64,000 bases of DNA from positions 186,001 through 250,000 of the forward strand of contig NZ_JANATA010000001.1 in the NCBI RefSeq assembly GCF_024199005.1, in the 5' to 3' direction. Positions 54,716 to 63,120 of the stretch are shown in pieces. Numbering within the stretch: position 1 is the stretch's first letter; every line of letters begins with the position of its first letter. The DNA comes from Opacimonas viscosa (lineage in GTDB: Bacteria > Pseudomonadota > Gammaproteobacteria > Enterobacterales > Alteromonadaceae). The position numbers and the translations under genes are program-made. Under the pieces are notes generated by a model. The model was not told the origin of the DNA. It searched no databases and was given only the letters and a program-made list of their open reading frames with translations.

Positions 54716-55908
54716 TACAACAACTCCCTTGCAGTCTTGGGATAAGCTTCTGGATATTTTTTGATATGTGCTTGGAGTGATTGTTTTTGGGTATCAAGAT
54801 GTTTTGGTAAAACGGCATAAACATCAGCAAACAAGTCGTCTATCGATGCATAATCTTCTTTTTCGGCACGTTTTACTTCGGCTAATATTTCGGCCCGAGA
54901 TTGTGTGATATAAGCATCTAAATGTTCCAAATCTAACCATGACTGGGCTATACAATATTTTTGTAAGCGAGCAATGGGGTCTTTTTCTTGCCATTTAACT
55001 TCTTCATCCGCACTGCGATAACCAGAAGGATCATCAGAGGTTGAATGTGCGGCCAAACGATAGGTCATGGCTTCAATTAACACTGGGCAGGATTCAGCTA
55101 ACGCGATTTTGCGTGCTGCTTGCGTAGCAGCGAATACCGCCATCGCATCATTGCCATCCACTCGAATCGTTTTTACCCCATAACCAATACCTCTAGAGGC
55201 AATACCATCTCCAGCGAACTGTTCAGCCGTAGGTGTAGATATGGCATAGCCATTGTTGCGACAAAAAAATATCGTAGGACAATTGAGTACAGCTGCCATA
55301 TTTAAACCTGCGTGAAAGTCTCCTTCTGAAGCAGCCCCCTCACCAAAATAACAAATAGTCAGTGCGGCTTCACCGGTGTACTTTTGACCAAAAGCATACC
55401 CTGCCGCTTGGGGGATTTGTGTGCCCAATGGGGACGAAACCGTCATAAAGTTAAGTGTTTTATCCCCATAATGAATGGGCATTTGTCGACCTTTATTGGG
55501 ATCTAATTTATTACTGAATAACTGGTTCATAAACTGTGCAGTCGTGTACCCACGGTAGACCAGTGCGCCTTGCTCACGGTACTGTGACATAATCATATCA
55601 ACAGGTTCTAATGCTGCTGTTGATGCTACAACTGCAGCCTCCTCCCCAGTACATGCTAGATAAAAACTAATCCGACCTTGCCTCTGGGCACTGACCATTC
55701 GTTCATCCAACAAGCGGGTATAATGCATGCTATATAGAATTTTTAGCGCTGATTCTTGGGTCAATGGTGACGGGTTATGACTTAGATATTCACCATTTGT
55801 ATCCAGTAATTGCAACATGGGTATGGCAACGAGACCATCACTGATAATATTTACTTCTTGCGTCGTATTAATATGCGCAATATGATTGCGTTCATTAATG
55901 TTTGTCAT
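54715..55908 (-). CDS. bkdA1: 2-oxoacid dehydrogenase E1 alpha subunit
   Basis: A 397-residue E1alpha with the thiamine-diphosphate site [15 protein letters not shown] followed by NNGYAIST. It lies first in the E1alpha-E1beta-E2 operon, divergent from the MATE gene across 130 bp. The long N-terminus before the dehydrogenase fold is typical of the branched-chain (BkdA1/BCKDHA) type. No bkdR-like Lrp regulator is adjacent. Confidence 0.9.
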   Translation of the reverse strand: MTNINERNHIAHINTTQEVNIISDGLVAIPMLQLLDTNGEYLSHNPSPLTQESALKILYSMHYTRLLDERMVSAQRQGRISFYLACTGEEAAVVASTAALEPVDMIMSQYREQGALVYRGYTTAQFMNQLFSNKLDPNKGRQMPIHYGDKTLNFMTVSSPLGTQIPQAAGYAFGQKYTGEAALTICYFGEGAASEGDFHAGLNMAAVLNCPTIFFCRNNGYAISTPTAEQFAGDGIASRGIGYGVKTIRVDGNDAMAVFAATQAARKIALAESCPVLIEAMTYRLAAHSTSDDPSGYRSADEEVKWQEKDPIARLQKYCIAQSWLDLEHLDAYITQSRAEILAEVKRAEKEDYASIDDLFADVYAVLPKHLDTQKQSLQAHIKKYPEAYPKTARELL

Positions 55909-56038
55909 TGGTTTAGCTCACGCGTGACGTTAAATTAATGTTAATAATGTTAACTAATTATACTGACGAGCGTGTTCTTAATTAAAAGGATTTTAAACGC
56001 AACCTTAGGATAAAAATTCCACTTAGTTTAATTAAACA

Positions 56039-57415
56039 GTGTTTTTGTCATCATTTAACGTCGAGTTCATTTTGCGTATAACCCAATTTAAATCTTTAAT
56101 TACATTGGCTTGGCCCTTGTATATAGCCCTGCTGACACAAATGTTAATGGGCGTTGCCGATACTGTAATGGCTGGTCGTTATGGGACAGTTGATATGGCT
56201 GCAGTTGCAATTGGGGCCAGTGTCATTAATCCGATTATGTTTTTCATTCAAGGCATTGCTATGGCATTAGTGCCATTGGTTGCTTCATTACAAAGTCAAA
56301 AAAAACATACCGATATTAAACAAATAATCCAACATGGTGTTTTTATTCTATTCGTTTTGGGAATATGCAGTATCGGTCTCATTGAGCTTTTACCGTTTAT
56401 CTTGCATGTATTTGGCGTCACTCAAGATATTTATCCTATTGTGCATGAATATTTGTATTATCTATTACTCTCAATGCCTGCTTTTGCTGTCTATCAAGGG
56501 CTCAGACAGTCATGTGAAGGTTTATCTATTACGCGCCCGTCAATGATCATCATGGTATTAGGGCTTATCGTTAACATACCAGCCAATGCGGTCTTCATTT
56601 ATGGGATAGGACCGTTTCCAGAAATGGGCGGTGCGGGTTGTGGTTTAGCGACTATGATAGTCTGGATTACGATGTGTATAGCGACAATGTTATACTCTCA
56701 TTACGCAACCAAGATGCAGGTTTTTGGTATTTTTACGTCGCTTACTACAATGCGTTTCAGCTTGTTAAAAACGGTGCTTGTGTTAGGTATTCCTATCGCG
56801 TTTACTCTGCTTACCGAAGTGACTTTATTTGCTATTATTGCGTTGTTATTAGCCCCCCTGGGCGCTATCCAAGTTGCAGCTCACCAAATCGCCCTAAACT
56901 TTTCCTCTTTAGTGTTTATGTTTCCTCTAAGTATTGGCATGGCGACCGCTATTAGAGTCGGTTACGAATATGGTGCTGGTGAATACCGACGTTGCCAACA
57001 CACCATACAGGCCGCCACTATTTTAACCACCTGTGTCTCCATAATAACAGCGACACTGACCATAACTTTAGCTAATGCGATCGCGAATTTATATACCAGT
57101 GAAATGCCGGTGGTTGAACTCGCGATTTCAGTCTTGTTTTTAGGTGCCCTATTTCAAATATCAGATGCCATTGGTGTTGTATCTGCAAACGCCCTCAGAG
57201 GATACAAGGACACGAATTGGTTATTTATTCTTTCGTTAATCAGTTATTGGGTGTTAGGCCTTCCTATAGGGTACATTCTGGCACTCACTGATAATTGGGT
57301 ACCGGCCATGGGGGTGCAAGGATTCTGGATTGGCATTATTGTTGGTCTCACTGTTGGAGCTATTGCATTTTTCACACGTATTTATTTATTACAACAAAAA
57401 CTTAAGCCCGTTTAG
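56039..57415 (+). CDS. MATE family efflux transporter
   Basis: A 458-residue membrane protein with about twelve helices in two related halves; AWPLYIALLTQMLMGVADTVMAG and AVAIGASVINPIMFFIQGI in the first half, PIAFTLLTEVTLFAIIALL and VAAHQIALNFSSLVFMFPLSIG in the second. It belongs to the MATE/NorM type and exports cationic compounds using Na+ or H+. The GTG at 56039 has no clear ribosome site; the true start may be a few codons downstream. Confidence 0.92.
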   Translation: MFLSSFNVEFILRITQFKSLITLAWPLYIALLTQMLMGVADTVMAGRYGTVDMAAVAIGASVINPIMFFIQGIAMALVPLVASLQSQKKHTDIKQIIQHGVFILFVLGICSIGLIELLPFILHVFGVTQDIYPIVHEYLYYLLLSMPAFAVYQGLRQSCEGLSITRPSMIIMVLGLIVNIPANAVFIYGIGPFPEMGGAGCGLATMIVWITMCIATMLYSHYATKMQVFGIFTSLTTMRFSLLKTVLVLGIPIAFTLLTEVTLFAIIALLLAPLGAIQVAAHQIALNFSSLVFMFPLSIGMATAIRVGYEYGAGEYRRCQHTIQAATILTTCVSIITATLTITLANAIANLYTSEMPVVELAISVLFLGALFQISDAIGVVSANALRGYKDTNWLFILSLISYWVLGLPIGYILALTDNWVPAMGVQGFWIGIIVGLTVGAIAFFTRIYLLQQKLKPV

Positions 57416-57441
57416 TTCTCGCCTTTCTATTTCGACTATTT

Positions 57442-58188
57442 CTATTTCGGGCTTGCTGTTTTACTTGAGTGGGCAACAGAGGTTTGCAACATTGCCAATT
57501 CGCTAGCACTTAACTCTCGCCAAGCGCCTTTGGGTAATCCTTTTAAGGTTAAATGCATAATGCGTGTTCTGACCAGCCTTTTTACTTCATAACCACAGTA
57601 CTCGCACATCCGACGAATTTGTCGGTTTAACCCTTGTGTTAAAACAATATCAAAAGACATTTTCCCCTTCTGGGTAAGCTGACAAGGTTTAGTGACCGTA
57701 TTTAATATTGGCACCCCAGTTGCCATTTTCTTTAAAAAACTAGGAGTTATCGGCTTATCTACGGTAACCCGATAAAGTTTATCATGTGCATTTTCAGCTC
57801 TAAGAATTTTATTGACGATATCACCATCGCTCGTCAATAAAATTAGACCTTCTGAGGGTTTATCTAGTCGGCCAATTGGGAAAATACGTTTGTCATGACC
57901 AATCGCATCAATAATATTTCCTTTTATATGTCGCTCTGTTGTACACGTAATGCCTACCGGTTTATGGTAAGCAATATACACACGGTCCGATTTATCACTG
58001 GCCACTTGGTTAATTCGTTTACCATGCACACTTACTTCATCATTATCAGCAATTTTAGTGCCTAATTCAGGGGCTTTGCCATTCACCAAAACAGCACCTT
58101 GCTCAATCAGCTTATCTGCCTCACGTCGCGAGCAGTACCCGGTATCACTGATGAATTTATTTAGTCTTTTAGTCGTAGTTTTAGTCAT
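57442..58188 (-). CDS. rluF: 23S rRNA pseudouridine synthase RluF-like
   Basis: A 248-residue enzyme with an N-terminal S4 RNA-binding domain (RLNKFISDTGYCSRREADKLI) and an RsuA/RluB-type pseudouridine synthase domain. The catalytic Asp is in IGRLDKPSEGLILLTSDGD. The pattern RLDKPSEGL and the GVPILNT insert point to RluF (23S U2604, also tRNA-Tyr U35 in E. coli). Short direct repeats of TTTCTATTTCG lie between its stop codon and the convergent MATE gene. Confidence 0.88.
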   Translation of the reverse strand: MTKTTTKRLNKFISDTGYCSRREADKLIEQGAVLVNGKAPELGTKIADNDEVSVHGKRINQVASDKSDRVYIAYHKPVGITCTTERHIKGNIIDAIGHDKRIFPIGRLDKPSEGLILLTSDGDIVNKILRAENAHDKLYRVTVDKPITPSFLKKMATGVPILNTVTKPCQLTQKGKMSFDIVLTQGLNRQIRRMCEYCGYEVKRLVRTRIMHLTLKGLPKGAWRELSASELAMLQTSVAHSSKTASPK

Positions 58189-58304
58189 AATTTTATTTAT
58201 TTTGTTAAATATCAGGGTTTATATGATTAAATGAATGGTAAAAAGATTTGTCTACTATGCTTAATAGACAAACAATCGATAACTAACCTGACTAAGGTGT
58301 TCTC

Positions 58305-58931
58305 ATGGAAACGTTCCAAGACACAGAGTTTCAAACATTTATTGCATATTTCTTAGCTGCATTCTACTCTGTTGTTGCCCTATTTTATAGTGTGATGATT
58401 AAAATCAGGGGAGCTAAGCAATGTGACGCAACATTAGTTAATATGGGGCAGAAGCATAGCTTGCACTGGTGGAACCATTTGGTCTTTAGAGTCTTTCGAG
58501 GCGCGATATGGTTTATGTGTGTTTATCATGTATTTGACCCAAGTATTGCACAAACACTTATCCCTTTAACGAGTCTACAGTACCCCATTGTTCATTTTAC
58601 AGGAGCGGTGATGATGCTGTTAGGTTTTACATTAGCTATTTATTGTAATTTTATTTTAGATACCGCGTGGCGCTCAGGAATTGATAATCACTCGAACCCT
58701 GGCTTAGTGACGCGTTTGATTTATGCACGAAGCCGAAATCCATCATACATTGGAGTCGCCACATCGCAAATGGGGTTCTTCCTAGCGTGGCCTAATGTAT
58801 TCTCATTGGTTTGTTTAATTGTCGGCTTGATAGCGCTGAGAATTCAGATTGGTCTAGAAGAAGTCTTTCTTAATGATATGTACAATGAAGAATATCAGTC
58901 CTATATTCAAAAAGTGCCTCGATATTTCTAG
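58305..58931 (+). CDS. Isoprenylcysteine carboxyl methyltransferase-like membrane protein
   Basis: A 208-residue protein with about five hydrophobic helices. The C-terminal part has the ICMT/phospholipid-methyltransferase pattern: RLIYARSRNPSYIG (SAM-binding R-x-P-x-Y) and, near the end, LEEVFLNDMYNEEYQSYIQKVPRYF (E-E-x..Y..Y...VPR). Bacterial members methylate unknown lipid or small substrates in the inner membrane. AAGG lies before the ATG. Single gene, with a bidirectional terminator behind it. Confidence 0.83.
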   Translation: METFQDTEFQTFIAYFLAAFYSVVALFYSVMIKIRGAKQCDATLVNMGQKHSLHWWNHLVFRVFRGAIWFMCVYHVFDPSIAQTLIPLTSLQYPIVHFTGAVMMLLGFTLAIYCNFILDTAWRSGIDNHSNPGLVTRLIYARSRNPSYIGVATSQMGFFLAWPNVFSLVCLIVGLIALRIQIGLEEVFLNDMYNEEYQSYIQKVPRYF

Positions 58932-58963
58932 CACTAGCATTACCATGCAAAAAAGACGTACAT

Positions 58964-59007
58964 AAAAAAAGCTGTGGCGCAATTAATTGATGCGACACAG
59001 CTTTTTT
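58964..59007. terminator. Bidirectional terminator between the ICMT-like gene and purC
   Basis: A-run 58964-58970, stem GCTGTG-GCGCA with TGCGA-CACAGC (one mismatch) and T-run 59002-59007. It can end both convergent transcripts. Confidence 0.93.
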
Positions 59008-59029
59008 GTATTGGCTCTAGACGTTTGTA

Positions 59030-59743
59030 TTAAAGATCTAACCCCAAGCGTTTTGCCACTTCAATATAGGTTTCAACGACGCTGCCAAGACCTTGACGGA
59101 AGCGGTCTTTATCCATTTTGTTACGCGTTTCTTTGTCCCATAAACGACAACCATCCGGAGTAAATTCATCGCCTAAGATAATATTACCTGCACTATCAAC
59201 ACCAAACTCCAGTTTATAATCAACCAAGATCATACCGCCATTTGCAAATAGTTCAGATAAGACAGTATTCACTTTAAACGTCAACTCTTTCATGCGGGAT
59301 ATTTGTGCTTCAGTCGCCCAACCAAATGAAACGATGTGATAGTCATTAATCATAGGATCGTGGAGTGCGTCGTTCTTTAAGAAAAACTCAAACGTTGGGG
59401 GATTTAAATCCATCCCCTCTGTCACACCCAAGCGACGACACAAAGACCCGGCAGCAACATTACGAACCACACATTCAACAGGAATCATATCAAGTTTTTT
59501 AACCACGGATTCTGTATCAGAAATTAAAGATTCAACCTGAGTTTGTACACCAGCGGCTTCCAAATGCTGCATGATAAAGTGATTAAACTTGTTATTCACT
59601 TCACCTTTACGGTCAAGTTGTTCAATCTTCTCACCATCAAAAGCAGAGGTATCGTTACGAAACTCTAAAATCAAATGTTCAGCACTATCGGTATGGAAAA
59701 CTGTTTTTGCTTTACCACGATATAATTCATCACGTTTTTGCAT
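59030..59743 (-). CDS. purC: SAICAR synthase PurC
   Basis: A 237-residue enzyme for the ATP-dependent joining of CAIR with aspartate in purine biosynthesis. The family start ([17 protein letters not shown]), ATP/Mg site ([11 protein letters not shown] near [15 protein letters not shown]) and the [13 protein letters not shown] substrate loop are clear. It follows bamC by 14 bp; dapA-bamC-purC order is known in E. coli. Confidence 0.96.
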   Translation of the reverse strand: MQKRDELYRGKAKTVFHTDSAEHLILEFRNDTSAFDGEKIEQLDRKGEVNNKFNHFIMQHLEAAGVQTQVESLISDTESVVKKLDMIPVECVVRNVAAGSLCRRLGVTEGMDLNPPTFEFFLKNDALHDPMINDYHIVSFGWATEAQISRMKELTFKVNTVLSELFANGGMILVDYKLEFGVDSAGNIILGDEFTPDGCRLWDKETRNKMDKDRFRQGLGSVVETYIEVAKRLGLDL

Positions 59744-59757
59744 GTATAAAACCTAAA

Positions 59758-60852
59758 TTAAAGATCTAAATTATCTTGTTGAAGAATCTCAGCAAACTCT
59801 GGATAAATACCTGAAAGGGATGCTGGAGTAAAAGGTGTTGCTTGTTCATCCATAAATGTCACTGTTGTCTGGTCACTTGATAACGCCGTTAATTGAATAC
59901 GGTAGTCATCTTCTTCAAGCGGTAATCCTTCATCCGAGAATAGTGAGAACCAAGAGCTATCTTCTGCGCCTTGGTAGCTGACAAAAATTAAGCCATTAGA
60001 TTTATCTAAATCTTTTACGTTAAAACCTAACTTACGTAACACCAGCTGAAATTTGGGCCACGCAATATCGTATTGTGTATTCAGAACAAGCGCTGGATTA
60101 CCAGATTTATCAAACCCTTCATCAGTATTAATACCACTTCGAATTTGTGACATCCGTTCTAATGCTTGGACTTGTTGGCTTTGGGCATAACGCTGTAAAA
60201 TCGCATTTAACAACTCCGCTTCCACCTCACGTTTCACAAAATCATCTAAAGAGTCAACCAAATCGTCTCCTTCGCTGACCACAAAGTCTGTTAACTCCGT
60301 TGTGACAGTGGCTGTTCTACCGTGGGAAGCTGGCGCGATGGTAATTTTAAAACGCTTACCTAATTCCTTATCTACGCTATTCAGTGCATACCAAGGAGAA
60401 TTACCTTCTAACACTTCAATAATCCAATCAGTTTGGATGACTGAACTATCTTCTGAAAGCAATGTGTAAGGGATGCTTTGGGCGTTTAAATAACCAATAA
60501 CTTGGTTCGCAGTATAGGATAATACACTCACTTCATTATCTAATTTATCAATCACTACCGATGAAGTAAGTGCACCCTCTTCTAAATAAGTACCAGAAGG
60601 AGTCGCCAAAATAAGCGATGGTGAAACTACTGGAAGATTTTTACCAACCGGTTGACCATTATCTTCAATAGCTGGAATGATATACTGCAGCGAAGTTTTT
60701 GGTACAGACAGTCCCTCAGGAATGTCCGGTTGACCAATAGTTTTATATTTCGTATGAGCTAAACTGCCAGACGCGATTCTTCGCTCTTCTATTGAAGAAC
60801 AGCCTGAAAGTGCAATGACTAACAGACTTGTGAAACAAAACGACTTTCTCAT
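59758..60852 (-). CDS. bamC: Outer membrane assembly lipoprotein BamC
   Basis: A 364-residue lipoprotein; lipobox IALSGC with lipidated Cys18. It is a component of the BAM complex inserting beta-barrels into the outer membrane. The unstructured N-terminal lasso and the two helix-grip domains (about 100-220 and 255-360) fit the family. It lies 8 bp downstream of dapA, as in E. coli. Confidence 0.94.
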   Translation of the reverse strand: MRKSFCFTSLLVIALSGCSSIEERRIASGSLAHTKYKTIGQPDIPEGLSVPKTSLQYIIPAIEDNGQPVGKNLPVVSPSLILATPSGTYLEEGALTSSVVIDKLDNEVSVLSYTANQVIGYLNAQSIPYTLLSEDSSVIQTDWIIEVLEGNSPWYALNSVDKELGKRFKITIAPASHGRTATVTTELTDFVVSEGDDLVDSLDDFVKREVEAELLNAILQRYAQSQQVQALERMSQIRSGINTDEGFDKSGNPALVLNTQYDIAWPKFQLVLRKLGFNVKDLDKSNGLIFVSYQGAEDSSWFSLFSDEGLPLEEDDYRIQLTALSSDQTTVTFMDEQATPFTPASLSGIYPEFAEILQQDNLDL

Positions 60853-60860
60853 CGATAACC

Positions 60861-61736
60861 TTATAATTGATATTCTTTAATGGTTGCTTCGATTTGTTTT
60901 TGACTAGAAAGTTCCGGTAAAACAAGCGGTAATCTAATCGCTGGAGAATTTATTAACCCCATTTTATACAGTGCCCATTTAGGGATCACAGGGTTTGATT
61001 CTATGAACAAATCAGTGTGTAACTTTTCAATACTTGCATCTATTGATTTAGCTTTTTCAATGTTACCAGATAAAGCTTCTTCGCACATTAATTTCATTTG
61101 CTTAGGAACAATGTTCGCTGTAACAGAAATCACACCATGCCCACCATTACACATAAATTCGCAACCTGTAGCGTCATCACCGCTCAGAATCAGGAAATCC
61201 TCAGAGACCAAACTTTGCAGCTCTGTTAATCGAGACAAATCACCAGTAGCATCTTTTAAGCCAACAATCATAGGGTGTTTAGCCAGTTCTGCGACAATGT
61301 CCGATTGCATATCCGCAACGGTTCGACCCGGCACGTTATATAATATAATAGGTAACGTGGCCTTATCCGCAAGCGCTAAATAATGAGCTAGAATTCCTTT
61401 TTGTTGGGGTTTGTTGTAATAAGGTACAACGCTCAAATATCCATCAACTCCCAAATCAGCCATTTGTTCTTGCAGAAAGATCGCTTCTTCGGTCGAATTT
61501 GCACCACTGCCTGCAATACATTTAATACGGCCAGCGATAGCTTTGACCGTTGCTTTGATGACATCAATGTGTTGGGTAAAAGACAGAGTCGCAGACTCCC
61601 CTGTTGTGCCAACTGATACAATCCCATGAGTGCCTTGTTCAACATGGAAGTCAACAAGCTTTTGTAGTGCTGGATAGTCTACCTCTCCGTTTTCTAACAT
61701 AGGGGTGACTAATGCAACATAACTTCCTTTAAACAT
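60861..61736 (-). CDS. dapA: 4-hydroxy-tetrahydrodipicolinate synthase DapA
   Basis: A 291-residue aldolase-type enzyme condensing pyruvate and aspartate semialdehyde in lysine/diaminopimelate synthesis. With the ATG at 61736 (GAGG five bases upstream) the catalytic residues are at the E. coli numbers: Lys161 (GLKDATGD), Tyr133, Arg138 and Thr44-Thr45. It is divergent from gcvR with 146 bp between; no lysine riboswitch is visible there. Confidence 0.97.
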   Translation of the reverse strand: MFKGSYVALVTPMLENGEVDYPALQKLVDFHVEQGTHGIVSVGTTGESATLSFTQHIDVIKATVKAIAGRIKCIAGSGANSTEEAIFLQEQMADLGVDGYLSVVPYYNKPQQKGILAHYLALADKATLPIILYNVPGRTVADMQSDIVAELAKHPMIVGLKDATGDLSRLTELQSLVSEDFLILSGDDATGCEFMCNGGHGVISVTANIVPKQMKLMCEEALSGNIEKAKSIDASIEKLHTDLFIESNPVIPKWALYKMGLINSPAIRLPLVLPELSSQKQIEATIKEYQL

Positions 61737-61882
61737 ACTATCCTCAAACAACAAAATAATTTCCCTAATTTTAACAGGTCAAGGATGCTAAGCAATACTA
61801 CATTGGTAAAATAAATTCTCCCGAGGTTGACGGTTCTAATGAAGGTTGGAATACTATATACAAACATATTCAAACAGACGTT

Positions 61883-62422
61883 ATGAAACAACAACTTATT
61901 TGCACATTTCTCGGGGAAAATCGCACCGGTTTACTTAGTCAATTAGCTAAAGCCGTCAACGCTGCAGGTTGTAATATACTTGATTCACGTCAGGCTAACT
62001 TTGGCACTGACTTTTCTTTGACCATGATTATTGAAGGACATCATCCTGAAATCACCAAAGCAGAAATTTCATTGCCAGCACTTTCCAGTGAACTTGAACT
62101 ATTAAGTCTGCTAAAACGTACTAAAGCGCATGCCAAACAAAACATAGAACATTTGTTGTCTTTAGAGTTTTCTGGACCAGACACGCCGGGTTTACTCGAA
62201 AAAGTATCGGTCTTCTTATCTAGTCATTCGGCGAGTATTAACGCTTTGAGACAAAAATCGTCGAGTGTTGATGATAGTGAAAATGTCAGGTGTAAAATTG
62301 TTGTCAGCATTCCTGATGACCTTGATGTAGATGCTTTCTCGACAACAACAAAACGTTTTTTCGATAGTTTATGTTTGACCTGTACTATTACTGATAAGCA
62401 TCATATTAATTGGAGCGAATAA
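61883..62422 (+). CDS. gcvR: Glycine cleavage regulator GcvR (two ACT domains)
   Basis: A 179-residue protein with two ACT domains (LICTFLGENRTGLLSQLAKAV and LEFSGPDTPGLLEKVSVFL). GcvR binds glycine and antagonises GcvA in control of the glycine cleavage operon in E. coli. Gene order dapA(divergent)-gcvR-bcp is the same as in E. coli, supporting the name. The stop overlaps the bcp start (TAATG). Confidence 0.9.
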   Translation: MKQQLICTFLGENRTGLLSQLAKAVNAAGCNILDSRQANFGTDFSLTMIIEGHHPEITKAEISLPALSSELELLSLLKRTKAHAKQNIEHLLSLEFSGPDTPGLLEKVSVFLSSHSASINALRQKSSSVDDSENVRCKIVVSIPDDLDVDAFSTTTKRFFDSLCLTCTITDKHHINWSE

Positions 62423-62886
62423 TGCAAACTTTACAAGCAGGCCAACCGGCCCCTTCTTTTTCTCTACCCAACGAGAATGGAGAAATCGTTAATTTAACTG
62501 ACTTAGCCGGTAAAAAGGTATTAGTCTATTTCTATCCAAAAGCCATGACACCAGGCTGTACCATTCAAGCACAAGGCCTAAGAGACGTACATACAGTGTT
62601 AGCTGAAAAAAATGTCGTCGTGTTTGGCGTTAGCCCTGATGCAGTAAAACGCTTACCTAAATTTATTGAAAAAGAAAATCTAAACTTCTCATTACTTAGT
62701 GATGAGGATCACAAAGTAGCTGAAGCGTTTGGTGTATGGGGAGAAAAGAAATTCATGGGCAAAGTCTATGATGGTATTCATCGGATTTCTTTTTTAATCG
62801 ACGAAAAAGGTCAAATTGAACATGTATTTGATAAATTTAAAACGAAAGACCATCACACCACGGTATTAGGTTATTTAGAAAACTAA
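62422..62886 (+). CDS. bcp: Thioredoxin-dependent thiol peroxidase Bcp (single-cysteine form)
   Basis: A 154-residue peroxiredoxin of the BCP/PrxQ type that reduces H2O2 and organic hydroperoxides. The ATG at 62422 has GGAG six bases upstream and shares a base with the gcvR stop. The peroxidatic Cys46 is in AMTPGCTIQAQGLRD. Position 51, where E. coli Bcp has its resolving Cys50 five residues after the first, is Gln; the protein has no other cysteine, so it should act as a 1-Cys enzyme. Confidence 0.94.
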   Translation: MQTLQAGQPAPSFSLPNENGEIVNLTDLAGKKVLVYFYPKAMTPGCTIQAQGLRDVHTVLAEKNVVVFGVSPDAVKRLPKFIEKENLNFSLLSDEDHKVAEAFGVWGEKKFMGKVYDGIHRISFLIDEKGQIEHVFDKFKTKDHHTTVLGYLEN

Positions 62887-62957
62887 GCATGGTGTGGTGG
62901 TTCAGTCGCTATTTTTTTAGTTATGCTTTCCGTCATACATTTCAATGTAACGCAGTT

Positions 62958-62991
62958 AAAAAAATACCCAACATTGTTTGGGTATTTTTTT
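62958..62991. terminator. Terminator downstream of bcp
   Basis: TACCCAA (62965-62971) pairs with TTGGGTA (62978-62984), extended by an A-run on the left and a T-run (62985-62991) on the right. It ends the gcvR-bcp transcript and can also work on the minus strand. Confidence 0.92.
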
Positions 62992-63063
62992 GTCGCTATT
63001 TTAGCGTTGGTTGATATTGGTATTTTGGCACTTAATATACTCTGCTAGTCTCCTGATATTGCT

Positions 63064-63120
63064 CATGATACTACCCATGATACTACCCATGATATTCCCC
63101 ATGATACCCGCATGATATTA
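63064..63120. repeat. Imperfect 10-12-bp tandem repeats at the 3' end of the PerM-like gene
   Basis: Five consecutive units beginning CATGATA: two identical 12-mers CATGATACTACC (63064-63075, 63076-63087), CATGATATTCCC (63088-63099), CATGATACCCG (63100-63110) and CATGATATTA (63111-63120). The last unit contains the stop codon of the minus-strand gene. Too short and without spacers to be a CRISPR. Confidence 0.85.

Noticed and set aside
61737-61882. Lysine riboswitch upstream of dapA
   Set aside because: Only 146 bp separate dapA and gcvR, and I see no lysine-riboswitch core; the region must also hold the gcvR promoter.
63064-63120. Possible CRISPR or attachment site
   Set aside because: Units of 10-12 bp without spacers, and no integrase, cas gene or tRNA nearby.
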